The position numbers and the translations under genes are program-made. A DNA stretch of 50,303 nucleotides from Clostridia bacterium. Lineage in GTDB: Bacteria; Bacillota; Clostridia; Oscillospirales; Acutalibacteraceae. The stretch is from NCBI GenBank assembly GCA_017480115.1, contig JAFVBH010000002.1:1-50303 (forward strand), given 5' to 3'. Below are positions 16,995 through 24,508 of the stretch, piece after piece. The notes beneath the pieces were generated by a model. That model was not told the origin of the DNA and ran no database searches. It saw only the letters and a program-made list of their open reading frames with translations. The stretch's first letter is position 1. Each line of letters begins with the position of its first letter.

Positions 16995-17448
16995 GTCTGG
17001 TGGTTACAAGACCATGCGGCAAGGCGGTTAAGATGACAGTCTCGCCCTCGGAGAGTTTCGCTCCGTGTAAAAATTAACGAAACACCAGACATGCGGATGT
17101 GGCGGAATTGGGCGAAAAAGGCTTGCCGCTGCCGGTGGCAGAAGCAGGCAAGACTTTTGAGGGGAAGAAACAAGGAGTGTTGCGAAGCGCTCCAAGCGAG
17201 CAAGACGACTGTGTTTCTGACGGAGCAACGCGCTAGATTCAGGTGACATTACCTCGCGGTAACATCGTTTCAGCCCTCAAAAATTTCGCGATTTCATCGC
17301 ACCGGCGGCGCAATGAAATCGAAAAGCTGACAAGTCAGCTCCTCGATTTCGCACCCACATTTTCAGCTGGCTCTCCTCTTTTTTATGAGAGGTTGACCAT
17401 ACAGAGGTTGCCTGTGCCTCGTAAAAATTTCAGGCAAAAACACCACAC
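16995..17448 (+). ncRNA. Candidate structured non-coding RNA
   Basis: Between the consensus promoter and the intact tRNA-Leu, no long open frame is supported, but inverted repeats are dense. GTCTGGTG (16995-17002) pairs with CACCAGAC (17083-17090). CGGAG/CTCCG closes a 7-nt loop at 17049-17065. CTTGCC/GGCAAG lies at 17122-17152, and an 8-bp stem with a GCGA tetraloop at 17174-17193 sits inside GAAACA/TGTTTC (17067+100 to 17217). Further stems are TTACC/GGTAA (17249-17262), CGATTTCAT/ATGAAATCG (17289-17321), GCTGAC/GTCAGC (17326-17339) and TTGCCTG/CAGGCAA just before the tRNA. It may be one large RNA or decayed tRNA spacer; existence as a functional RNA is inference. Confidence 0.45.
17093..17244 (+). 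pseudogene. Interrupted, truncated tRNA-Leu copy
   Basis: Bases 17093-17111 are identical to the first 19 bases of the intact tRNA-Leu at 17449. Bases 17228-17244 are identical to 17 bases spanning its anticodon arm (ACGCGCTAGATTCAGGT). The 116 bp between them replace three bases of the D-loop and form hairpins. Sequence after 17244 diverges, so the 3' half is missing. The leader before it (CGTGTAAAAATTA...CACCA) also resembles the leader of the intact copy. It cannot encode a normal tRNA. Confidence 0.75.
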
Positions 17449-17535
17449 GCGGATGTGGCGGAATTGGCAGACGCGCTAGATTCAGGTTCTAGTGAAAGCA
17501 ATTTCATATGGGTTCAAGTCCCTTCATCCGCACCA
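17449..17535 (+). tRNA. tRNA-Leu (anticodon CAG)
   Basis: An 87-nt class II tRNA with encoded CCA. The acceptor stem GCGGATG pairs with CATCCGC, the discriminator is A, and CCA is at 17533-17535. The anticodon arm CTAGA-TTCAGGT-TCTAG gives anticodon CAG. A long variable arm (TGAAAGCAATTTCA) and the T-arm GGGTTCAAGTCCC are intact. Confidence 0.95.
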
Positions 17536-17580
17536 TAATCCTACGGTAATCTTGATAGAATTTCCGTAGGATTATTTCTT
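17536..17580 (+). terminator. tRNA-Leu terminator
   Basis: TAATCCTACGG (17536-17546) pairs perfectly with CCGTAGGATTA (17564-17574) over 11 bp and is followed by TTTCTTT. It starts directly after the CCA end. Confidence 0.85.
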
Positions 17581-17839
17581 TGCTCGAATCTGTTGACATA
17601 TAAGGGATTTCACCCTCCCGACCACGTAAAAACGCCCGTTCCGGAGCCGTTTCCGAGGCGGGATTTTTGCGTTTTCAGGGCATTTTTTCACGACGTTTAT
17701 TTTTGTAATCGTTAAAATGTCCGTGTACTCGTTAAATTGTGGGGGTAATCGTTAAATCGTCTTGTAACCGTTAAATTGTCCCCGATAATCGTTAAATCGT
17801 CCTGTAATCGTTAAATTGTCTTCAAGAATTGTACCCATA
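17581..17839. other. Gene-free stretch with GC-rich hairpin
   Basis: Between the tRNA terminator and the stop codon of the ABM protein no gene is supported. AAAACGC and GCGTTTT (about 17627-17676) bracket CCCG/CGGG and other short arms and could act as a weak hairpin for either strand. The rest is taken up by the direct repeat array listed separately. Confidence 0.5.
17706..17820. repeat. Six-copy 20-bp direct repeat array, iteron-like
   Basis: CGTTAAA followed by ATGT, TTGT or TCGT occurs six times, starting at 17710, 17730, 17750, 17769, 17790 and 17809. Spacings are 20, 20, 19, 21 and 19 bp, close to two helical turns, so all copies face the same side of DNA. Most copies are preceded by TAAT or TAAC. 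Every unit contains a TAA, so it is not coding. The layout resembles protein-binding iterons; the bound protein is unknown. Confidence 0.75.
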
Positions 17840-18160
17840 CTATCGTATAAATTCCTTGTCCGTGTCCGCATCGTCACCGATGAAACGCTCGACTCTCATG
17901 TACAGATCATACTTTTCACGAAGCGCAGCGATTTGCGACATCATCTCAGACGCATGGTGCGCGTCAATAGCCGCCTGATCGCGCCACGAATCAATGAGCA
18001 GCACAGTTTCAGGATCGTCCATCGGGAAGAAATATTCGTAACGCAAATTGCCCACCTCCGCGCGAATTGCATCTGCCACGCCGCTTCGCTCCATTTCTTC
18101 CGCGAATTTCCGGGCGGAATCTTTTGCGCCGGTGTAATATATGTTAATCGTTATACGCAT
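17840..18160 (-). CDS. ABM-fold (YgiN-like) monooxygenase family protein
   Basis: A 106-residue single-domain protein of the antibiotic biosynthesis monooxygenase (ABM) dimeric ferredoxin-like fold. Recognisable segments are NIYYTGAKDSARKF, NLRYEYFFPMDDPETVLLIDSW and AIDAHHASEMM, where the paired histidines are typical of quinol monooxygenase-like members. In an anaerobe the role may be cofactor-free redox or quinone protection; function is inferred by family only. It ends the small minus-strand operon after the nitroreductase, 6 bp downstream. Confidence 0.8.
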   Translation of the reverse strand: MRITINIYYTGAKDSARKFAEEMERSGVADAIRAEVGNLRYEYFFPMDDPETVLLIDSWRDQAAIDAHHASEMMSQIAALREKYDLYMRVERFIGDDADTDKEFIR

Positions 18161-18166
18161 ACGCCC

Positions 18167-18685
18167 TCACAGATACTTTACGGTTTCGTCTATCGGCTTA
18201 CAGAAATTATGCCACTTTTCAATCGGCTTCGCGTCCTCGGCAGCGTAGCCGAGCGGCATCATCAGAACAACCTTTTCGTTTTCGGGCAGACCGAATGCCT
18301 TGGCGATTTCGTAATTCGGGAACAGGTTTACCCAGCAGGACGCTACGCCCAAATTCCACGCCTCCAACATAATGTGCGTGGCGACAATGCTTACGTCCTG
18401 CTCGCCGGAATGGATGCCCGCCTGTTTGGGGTTATCCCAATCCTTATCGTCATCATAGGCAAAAAGCAGGATAGTCGGCGCGCCATAGGTGCAGGAGCAC
18501 AGCGCCCTTGCTTTTTCCAATGCCTGCGCGCTTTGCAGTACATAAATCTTCTGCGGCTGAAAGTTGACCGCTGTCGGTGCGACGTTTCCCGCTTCCAAAA
18601 TCTTGTCGAGCTTATCCTGCTCCACCTGTTTATCGGTGAATTTCCTTACGGAATATCTTTCCTTTGCTAATTCTAAAAAATCCAT
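18167..18685 (-). CDS. Nitroreductase family protein
   Basis: A 172-residue FMN-dependent nitroreductase-fold protein. The FMN phosphate region RYSVRKFTDKQV is at residues 10-21, NVAPTAVNFQPQKIYV near 35, and the late NVAxx-equivalent segment HIMLEAWNLGVASCWVNLF near 105. Length is typical of the short, dimeric subgroup. AAGGAGG precedes the ATG. It probably uses NAD(P)H to reduce nitro groups or quinones; the substrate is unknown. Directly upstream lies the tail of a second nitroreductase gene. Confidence 0.87.
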   Translation of the reverse strand: MDFLELAKERYSVRKFTDKQVEQDKLDKILEAGNVAPTAVNFQPQKIYVLQSAQALEKARALCSCTYGAPTILLFAYDDDKDWDNPKQAGIHSGEQDVSIVATHIMLEAWNLGVASCWVNLFPNYEIAKAFGLPENEKVVLMMPLGYAAEDAKPIEKWHNFCKPIDETVKYL

Positions 18686-18729
18686 AATGGTGACCTCCTT
18701 ATTTTGCTACAAAAAAACCCTATATTAAA

Positions 18730-18837
18730 TCAATCCCTGAACGTCACTTCGTCCAGCCCCTTGCGCTCTGTCCGAATACTGTTGATTGGATTTTCATTAT
18801 TCTCGTATCCGACGCCAATACCAAACACGATCAGCTT
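18730..18837 (-). pseudogene. 3' remnant of a second nitroreductase gene
   Basis: Reading the minus strand gives KLIVFGIGVGYE, a short linker and PINSIRTERKGLDEVTFRD, then TGA (18730-18732). This is a typical nitroreductase C-terminus, with no start codon or upstream body. The frame breaks off about 10 bp before the lipoprotein stop codon at 18848, so the junction marks where the lipoprotein/restriction block joined. It is not the missing end of the neighbouring nitroreductase, which is complete. Confidence 0.75.
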
Positions 18838-18847
18838 AAAATGATGC

Positions 18848-19255
18848 CTACTCAATCAAGAATGTTTGTCCATCCGAAAATTCCAAGGAAACCGGAGAAT
18901 CGTCTTCCGGCTGGAATGTCCATATTACCTTGGCCGTCGTTCCCGTTTGTATTGCGGTATCGCATTGAATATACTCGTCGATTTTTTCTCCGGTAAATAC
19001 AATTACGGGAATTTCAACACCATTCTGAAACGCTTTGATGTTCACTTCATCTGCGGGCAACATGGTTTCACCGCTGTTATTGGTATATTCGGTATAGACG
19101 CAAACCAAACGGTAGCTCTCATCGTTCATCGTCACATCTTTGATCTCACCGCCAAGGTACTTTGCTAAAGGCGTTGCGGTTGCAGCCCCGCAAGCGGACA
19201 AAATAACAGATGCAACTATAATTACAGATATAAGCGAGATGCAAATTTTTTTCAT
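18848..19255 (-). CDS. Small secreted lipoprotein
   Basis: A 135-residue protein with a lipoprotein signal: a basic start MKK, a hydrophobic stretch to residue 19, and the lipobox LSAC with Cys at about residue 21. The mature part (LVCVYTEYTNNSGETMLPADEV, VIWTFQPEDDSPVSLEF) resembles the immunoglobulin-like DUF5067-type telokin fold found in clostridial lipoproteins. GAGGTGG precedes the ATG at 19255; the longer frame to 19336 runs into the neighbouring gene. Function unknown. It is placed 8 bp after the PD-(D/E)xK gene. Confidence 0.75.
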   Translation of the reverse strand: MKKICISLISVIIVASVILSACGAATATPLAKYLGGEIKDVTMNDESYRLVCVYTEYTNNSGETMLPADEVNIKAFQNGVEIPVIVFTGEKIDEYIQCDTAIQTGTTAKVIWTFQPEDDSPVSLEFSDGQTFLIE

Positions 19256-19263
19256 GTTCCACC

Positions 19264-20190
19264 TCATAAATATTTTTTGAAAGCGGCTTTCATTCTCAGG
19301 CACACATCCATGATCCAATCGAACTGTGCATTCCATTCGGATTGCACGTTCAAGTTCACCTCTTTTTCAAGAATGATCCTGCTGGCTTTTCGGTTTGGAA
19401 GCTCCCGCCAATCAAAACGGAGGTCACTTTCTTTCTCAATGGCGTCCTTATGCTCCAACAAAGAGCGGAATAATTCTTTGTCGTCGTTGATATATAATTC
19501 GATTTCCAATGTACTTCGCTTTGTAATGCGAGAGATGGCAATGTGACAGGCGGAATTGCCGACGCTTAAATCCATCCAATGAGAGGAGGACGCCTTCCTT
19601 TGATTAAAATTCCGGGAGAATTTTGTGTTTTGAAAGGCATAGTTGTTAAATGCGGTCCAGTAATCGAGATGGAATTGGTGCGTTTCGTTCAGCCCCGTAT
19701 TTTTCTTGATCTCCTTCGCCCAATCATTCGGCTTTTCGATAACTTCAAATTTCACCGCCGGGTCGGAATCGCCAATACGATATAATTTGATTTCGCAGAG
19801 AAAGAACCCAATGTTTTCGTCGGTATGATTGTTCAGCCACTCGATTGCGGCTTTATGTTCCTCTCTTGCGTGACGGACAACCCAAATAATGACGTCGGCG
19901 GATTTACCGGAGGCGTATGTAATGAGCTTGCCGAGGTGGTCGTGGTTGGTATCTTCAAGCTGGTTTTCGATGATGACCTTTCTGTCCGTTCCGGTTTCGG
20001 TCGCAAAAATATCCACATGAAAATCACCGACGGAAGATTCGGTTTCGTCTACGGTAATATCTAAACCTATCGCATCCGAAAGCAAGGCAAGGTTTTCTTC
20101 CTCCGCAAGCCACGGGGTGAAATCCAGCGCCTCGTGTGGCCAAACTTCGCGTAAATCTTTTATCTCCTGCAATAATCCAAGCTGTTTCAT
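19264..20190 (-). CDS. DUF4268-like PD-(D/E)xK nuclease-fold protein
   Basis: A 308-residue protein. Residues about 50-85 read GDFHVDIFATETG then KVIIENQLEDTNHDHLGKLITYA, matching the PD-(D/E)xK core with Asp, then Glu-x-Gln in place of Glu-x-Lys, and a following alpha helix. The C-terminal half matches DUF4268 in pattern (HLDYWTAFNNYA, FDWRELPNRKASRI). Such proteins often sit in defence loci. Its start overlaps the hsdR stop by 4 bp (ATGA), so it is co-translated with the restriction subunit and may be part of the same defence unit. Catalysis is unproved. Confidence 0.75.
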   Translation of the reverse strand: MKQLGLLQEIKDLREVWPHEALDFTPWLAEEENLALLSDAIGLDITVDETESSVGDFHVDIFATETGTDRKVIIENQLEDTNHDHLGKLITYASGKSADVIIWVVRHAREEHKAAIEWLNNHTDENIGFFLCEIKLYRIGDSDPAVKFEVIEKPNDWAKEIKKNTGLNETHQFHLDYWTAFNNYAFQNTKFSRNFNQRKASSSHWMDLSVGNSACHIAISRITKRSTLEIELYINDDKELFRSLLEHKDAIEKESDLRFDWRELPNRKASRIILEKEVNLNVQSEWNAQFDWIMDVCLRMKAAFKKYL

Positions 20191-23100
20191 ACTGCCTCCC
20201 AGTTTTCCATATCGTTATTATCCGTCCAAAGCTCACATTGCGTCATAACGGTCTGCACCGCGTCGTCCATACCCTCCGGCGGGTACCTATGACTTTTCAG
20301 CAGTTTTTTAATCATCATACGCATTCTTGCTCTTGCGGAATCGCGTTTCTGCCAATCTATGGTGCGGTTCTTGCGCAGCGTTTCCGCAAGCTCTTTTGTA
20401 ATAGCGATGAGTTCCTCGTTCTCGTAGAAATCTTTAATCGCCTGCGGTTTTGTGAGCGCGTCATAGAAAGCAAGCTCATCGGCGGTCAGACCGAGCTTTT
20501 CGCCTTCCTTTTTCGCATCCGCTATTTGCTTCGCAAGATTCAGAAGTTCTTCGATAACCTGCTCATTGGTCAGCATACCATTCAGATAGGCGTTCATAGC
20601 CCGCTGTATAATCTCGCTGAATTTTTCAGATTTTACGACGTTCGTCCTCCGGTAAACCTGCACCTGCTCCGCGATCAACCGTTTTAATAATTCGACGGCG
20701 AGGTTCTTCTCTTTCATCTTGGAGATTTCTTCAAGGAATTTCGGATCAAACAGCGAAAACTCCGTATCAACATCTGAAAACAGGTTAATGACACCATCGC
20801 TTTTTATGCTCTGCTTCAGCAGCTCATTGATTCGCGCATTCATTTCCGGCAAAGAAATTTTCTTCTTGCCGCCCTGATTGGAAAGCCGAATCAGCAGCAC
20901 GCGAATAGACTCAAAGAATGCTGCTTCAAAACGCATATCTTCTTCCACAAGAGAGGAACAAAGAGACAACGCCTGATGCATAAGCAGGGATTCTTTAACA
21001 AAGGATTCCTTTTCTTTTTCTCTGGTGCGATCCATGATAAAGTTGACCGCTCCGCTGATCGTTTTTGCGCGTTCGAGATCGGTTCCGGTTGAGAACAAAG
21101 TGTAATCGTATCCGTGGAACAGATCGCGGCAAACGGACAGTTTCTCAAGGAATTTCGGGTATGCGACCTTTGCGACGTCCGTGTCGCCGTAGTTCTTACG
21201 ATCACGCACGGTGTAATCGTTCATTGCCTGTTTCAGCGCGGAGGCGATGCCGACATAGTCAACCACAAGTCCGCCCTCTTTATCGCGGAATACACGGTTG
21301 ACGCGGGCGATTGCCTGCATCAGGTTATAGCCGGACATGGGCTTATACACATACATTGTGGCAAGCGACGGCACGTCAAAGCCGGTCAGCCACATATCTA
21401 CGACGATGGCGATTTTCAGGGGGCTGTCGTTATCTTTGAACTGAACGGCAAGCTCGTCCCGGTGGTGTTTGTTGCCGATAATTTTTCGCCAATCCTCCGG
21501 GTCTTTGTTGCTGTCGGTCATAACAACGGCGACCTTTTCCGACCAACCGGGGCGGAGCTCTAAAATGCGCCGATATATTTTAATCGCGATAGCACGGGAA
21601 TACGCAACAATCAGCGCCTTCCCGGTCAAGAGACTTTCTCTGTAATTTTCGTAATGATCGAGAATATCCGAAACAAGGGAATTGACGGTTTGGTCATTCC
21701 CAAGCACGGCTTCCATTTGTCCGAGCTCCCGCTTACTTCGTTCAATGACGTCGGGGTCGGCATTGTTTGACATAATCTCGTATTCTATATCGATCAGCTT
21801 AAGCGTCGTTTCATCAAGCTTCAACTTTATAACACGGCTTTCGTAATAGACAGGGCGCGTTGCACCGTCCTCCACCGCCTGCGTCATATCATAGACGTCT
21901 ATATAATTTCCAAACACCTCGCGGGTGCTGCGGTCTTTGGCGGAAATCGGTGTTCCGGTGAAACCGATATAGGTCGCGTTTGGCAGGCTGTTGCGGATAA
22001 TCCGAGCAGTTCCAACCACACGCTTGGCAATCTCCTCGCCGGCTTCATTCTTTGTAATTTTAATTTTTTCGGTGAGTCCGTATTGACCGCGATGGGCTTC
22101 ATCCGCCATCACAATAATATTTCTGCGCTCAGACAACGGCTCGTGGGATTCCTCAAACTTCTGCATGGTTGTAAAAATAATCCCGTTTGCCTGTCTGCCG
22201 TCAAGCAAAGTTTTCAGATGCTCACGGCTTTGTGCATGAACCGGGTCTTGCCGCAGAAATTCTTTGCATTTTGCAAACTGCCCGTACAGCTGATCATCCA
22301 AATCGTTACGGTCGGTTAAAACCACAATTGTCGGGCTGTCAAGCGCCTCCTGCAGCAGATGCGCATAAAACACCATAGATAGGGATTTTCCGCTGCCCTG
22401 TGTGTGCCAGAACACGCCGCCTTTACCGTCTGTTTCAGTGCCTCGTTTTGTGGATTCGACCGCTTTTTTGACGGCGAAATACTGATGGTATCCGGCAAGT
22501 ATTTTAAAACGCTTGACACCTTCATTGGAAAAGCAAATAAAATTCTTTATAATATCAAGCAGCCGTTCTTTTTGGAACATTCCCTCAAAGAAGGTATCAA
22601 ACTGCGCATATTGGGTATTTTCATAACTGCCATCCTTCGTTTTCCATTCCATAAAACGATCCTCGCCGGAGGTGATCGTTCCGGCTTTGGACGTTCCCAT
22701 ATCGCTCATAACGCAAATTGCATTATAAATAAACAGGGAGGGAATTTCCTGCATATAGTTCCGAAGCTGCAAATAGGCTTCAGAGGCGTCAGTTTCTTCG
22801 CGGGACGGCGATTTTAATTCTACGATAACAACAGGCAGACCGTTTAAGAATAACAGAATATCCGGGCGCTTATTGCTGTTTTCAATAAACGTCCATTGGT
22901 TTGCAACGATAAAAGAGTTATTCTCAGGATTTTTATAATCTACAAGATAGACAAGTCCGGAGCGTTCCTCACCACTGTCGAAATAACGCACCTCCACGCC
23001 GTGCTGCAAATACTCCATAAACACCGCATTCTTTTGCACAAACTCGGCGTTTTCAAAATTATGCAGTTTGTCAAGAGCGTCGCTGATGGCGTCCTCCGGC

Positions 23101-23264
23101 ATCGTGGGATTCAGCCGATGCAGTGCATCGTATAGTTCCGGTTCATGCAAGGGGCTTTTGAAATCCCTTTCGACCTCCGGTCCATAGAGATATGTATAGC
23201 CCAAATTGCGAAAAAGCTCTATAACCGAGTTTTCGTAATCAGCTTCGGTGTAAAATCCGGGCAT
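20187..23264 (-). CDS. hsdR: Type I restriction enzyme R subunit
   Basis: A 1025-residue HsdR, the translocase and nuclease subunit of a type I restriction enzyme. The N-terminal nuclease domain has RPDILLFLNGLPVVIVELKS near residue 135 (PD-(D/E)xK). The SF2 motor shows Walker A HTQGSGKSLSMV near 290, DEAHRGQYG near 395 and GFTGTPI near 430. The C-terminal region binds the methylase. A 4-bp overlap links it to the DUF4268-like gene. Its ATG follows AAAGGAG and lies 33 bp from recombination site d, so inversions occur just upstream of it without touching its coding region. Confidence 0.95.
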   Translation of the reverse strand: MPGFYTEADYENSVIELFRNLGYTYLYGPEVERDFKSPLHEPELYDALHRLNPTMPEDAISDALDKLHNFENAEFVQKNAVFMEYLQHGVEVRYFDSGEERSGLVYLVDYKNPENNSFIVANQWTFIENSNKRPDILLFLNGLPVVIVELKSPSREETDASEAYLQLRNYMQEIPSLFIYNAICVMSDMGTSKAGTITSGEDRFMEWKTKDGSYENTQYAQFDTFFEGMFQKERLLDIIKNFICFSNEGVKRFKILAGYHQYFAVKKAVESTKRGTETDGKGGVFWHTQGSGKSLSMVFYAHLLQEALDSPTIVVLTDRNDLDDQLYGQFAKCKEFLRQDPVHAQSREHLKTLLDGRQANGIIFTTMQKFEESHEPLSERRNIIVMADEAHRGQYGLTEKIKITKNEAGEEIAKRVVGTARIIRNSLPNATYIGFTGTPISAKDRSTREVFGNYIDVYDMTQAVEDGATRPVYYESRVIKLKLDETTLKLIDIEYEIMSNNADPDVIERSKRELGQMEAVLGNDQTVNSLVSDILDHYENYRESLLTGKALIVAYSRAIAIKIYRRILELRPGWSEKVAVVMTDSNKDPEDWRKIIGNKHHRDELAVQFKDNDSPLKIAIVVDMWLTGFDVPSLATMYVYKPMSGYNLMQAIARVNRVFRDKEGGLVVDYVGIASALKQAMNDYTVRDRKNYGDTDVAKVAYPKFLEKLSVCRDLFHGYDYTLFSTGTDLERAKTISGAVNFIMDRTREKEKESFVKESLLMHQALSLCSSLVEEDMRFEAAFFESIRVLLIRLSNQGGKKKISLPEMNARINELLKQSIKSDGVINLFSDVDTEFSLFDPKFLEEISKMKEKNLAVELLKRLIAEQVQVYRRTNVVKSEKFSEIIQRAMNAYLNGMLTNEQVIEELLNLAKQIADAKKEGEKLGLTADELAFYDALTKPQAIKDFYENEELIAITKELAETLRKNRTIDWQKRDSARARMRMMIKKLLKSHRYPPEGMDDAVQTVMTQCELWTDNNDMENWEAV

Positions 23265-23281
23265 ACCTTTTTCTCCTTTTC

Positions 23282-23953
23282 TTGATCGATTCTATGATAA
23301 ACAATAATTTATTTCTGCAAATGGAGTCGCTTTATAAGGCATGGTTTACTGACTTCGTTCCTTTCAATGGAAATCGTCCACCGATCTGGAAACAATCAAA
23401 TATCTACTCCATAGCTGATATTATCTATGGTGCTCCTTTTTCATCAAAACTCTTTAATACCGATGGTGTAGGTATTCCTATCATCCGTATCCGTGATTTA
23501 AAAGAGCAAGAGTTCGTTACATACACTACCGAAAATCACCCTAAAGGCCATTTAATACACCCCGGAGATATCGTAGTTGGCATGGATGGCGGATTCCGAC
23601 CATATATCTGGGGAAATACCGACGCATGGCTAAATCAGCGAGTCTGTATTTTTGATAATAAGCGTCCAAAGGGCAAAGCATTTGTGCTGTTTACAATAAA
23701 ACCGTTACTATATCGAATTGAGCAGACACAAGTGGCAACAACTGTCATCCATATCGGTAAGAAGGACTACGATGCTTTTGTGTTTTATCTTCCTGATAAC
23801 CACACACTTGATCAGTTTGATGAGATAACTTCGCCTATGGTTAATCAAATAGTTGTTAATTGTCTCGAAAACAAGAGACTTGCTGAGTTGCGGGATACCT
23901 TACTCCCTCGATTGATGTCCGGTGAACTGGATGTCTCCACCATCGACTTCTAA
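23282..23953 (+). CDS. Silent hsdS 3' cassette (TRD2'), inverted
   Basis: This encodes the second half of an HsdS specificity subunit in the opposite orientation to all other genes of the locus. It starts within the conserved central linker (INNNL, site d at 23297-23311), then a target recognition domain, and ends DTLLPRLMSGELDVSTIDF, the same ending as the complete hsdS. No ribosome site precedes it. It is thus a stored cassette: inversion between sites d and c would join it in frame to the hsdS half-gene at 23950-24498. It is not a decayed fragment, since the frame is open throughout. Confidence 0.88.
   Translation: MIDSMINNNLFLQMESLYKAWFTDFVPFNGNRPPIWKQSNIYSIADIIYGAPFSSKLFNTDGVGIPIIRIRDLKEQEFVTYTTENHPKGHLIHPGDIVVGMDGGFRPYIWGNTDAWLNQRVCIFDNKRPKGKAFVLFTIKPLLYRIEQTQVATTVIHIGKKDYDAFVFYLPDNHTLDQFDEITSPMVNQIVVNCLENKRLAELRDTLLPRLMSGELDVSTIDF
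23297..23311 (+). repeat. Recombination site d
   Basis: ATAAACAATAATTTA, 15 bp, encoding the INNNL segment of the HsdS central linker. One of four identical copies in alternating orientation (23297, 23959, 25593, 26270). This one marks the 5' edge of the silent TRD2' cassette. Confidence 0.88.
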
Positions 23954-23973
23954 GCCGCTAAATTATTGTTTAT
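23911..23973. repeat. 63-bp inverted repeat, left copy (holds site c)
   Basis: This 63-bp block is a perfect inverted copy of 25593-25655. It encodes the last residues of HsdS (GELDVSTIDF and TAA) in one direction. In the other it gives INNNLAA then TAG. The block therefore supplies a stop codon in both orientations, so any flip leaves a clean open frame end. Its inner 15 bp (23959-23973) are the minus-oriented site c. Confidence 0.93.
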
Positions 23974-24498
23974 CTTTTCATTTTGAGCTATTTTTTCATC
24001 AATCGTACGCAAAACTTTTCCTATGCTTTTTTGTATAGTTATTTTGGGATAGTCAATCTCCAGCTGCCTTATTGTTTTCATTGGTATTGTCGGTTGACCA
24101 CTACCAGTAACATAATTAGACATAAGGAGTCGAAAGGATGGATTTCGAACGACAGAATATAAATAATATGGGTCAATTTTCTCTTTGTCCGGTGAAAGTT
24201 TGCAAATATTTGGCGCTAAATGATATTTATCATTTTCTTCAATAATTGCACAATCTCCATAACCGTTTCCAGTATATGTTAAGAGAATATCATTAACAAA
24301 TAACTTGCTCCTCAATAACATATTTGAAACGCTCTTGTCGATTCTTTTGATATCAGACAAATCAAGTCTGCCATTGCGCAAATTCAGAGCCCTTAACGCA
24401 ATTATCTCGCCATAATCATTGTATTTCATATATTTCGTAAACTCAAATCCCGCGAGCTTTGTAATGTCTGCGACATCCCCCAGTTTTATTTTCCTCAT
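23950..24498 (-). CDS. hsdS 5' half-gene (TRD1'), truncated
   Basis: A 182-residue N-terminal half of an HsdS subunit: MRKIKLGDVADI, a target recognition domain (ALNLRNGRL, YTGNGYGDCAII), then the coiled linker IDEKIAQNEKINNNL followed by AA and TAG from the inverted repeat. AGGAG precedes the ATG at 24498, 10 bp after the recombinase stop, so it can be translated. Half-HsdS proteins can in some systems dimerise and give specificity, so it may be functional even now. After d-c inversion it would become a full HsdS. Confidence 0.88.
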   Translation of the reverse strand: MRKIKLGDVADITKLAGFEFTKYMKYNDYGEIIALRALNLRNGRLDLSDIKRIDKSVSNMLLRSKLFVNDILLTYTGNGYGDCAIIEENDKYHLAPNICKLSPDKEKIDPYYLYSVVRNPSFRLLMSNYVTGSGQPTIPMKTIRQLEIDYPKITIQKSIGKVLRTIDEKIAQNEKINNNLAA

Positions 24499-24508
24499 TT
24501 GCAATCTC

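Noticed and set aside
16995..17090. A second complete tRNA
   Set aside because: The 8-bp closing stem and a 5-bp/7-nt hairpin look tRNA-like, but there is no T-loop TTCRA sequence, no CCA, and the arm spacing is wrong.
17112..17227. Group I or other intron in tRNA-Leu
   Set aside because: Known bacterial tRNA-Leu introns lie in the anticodon loop and are longer. Here the insert is in the D-loop and the 3' half of the tRNA is missing.
17706..17820. CRISPR array
   Set aside because: The unit is about 11-16 conserved bases with 4-9 bases between copies, far too short for repeats and spacers, and no cas genes are present.
23282..23953. Decayed hsdS fragment
   Set aside because: The frame is fully open from the recombination site to the shared stop codon and both edges coincide with inverted repeats, so it is a stored cassette.
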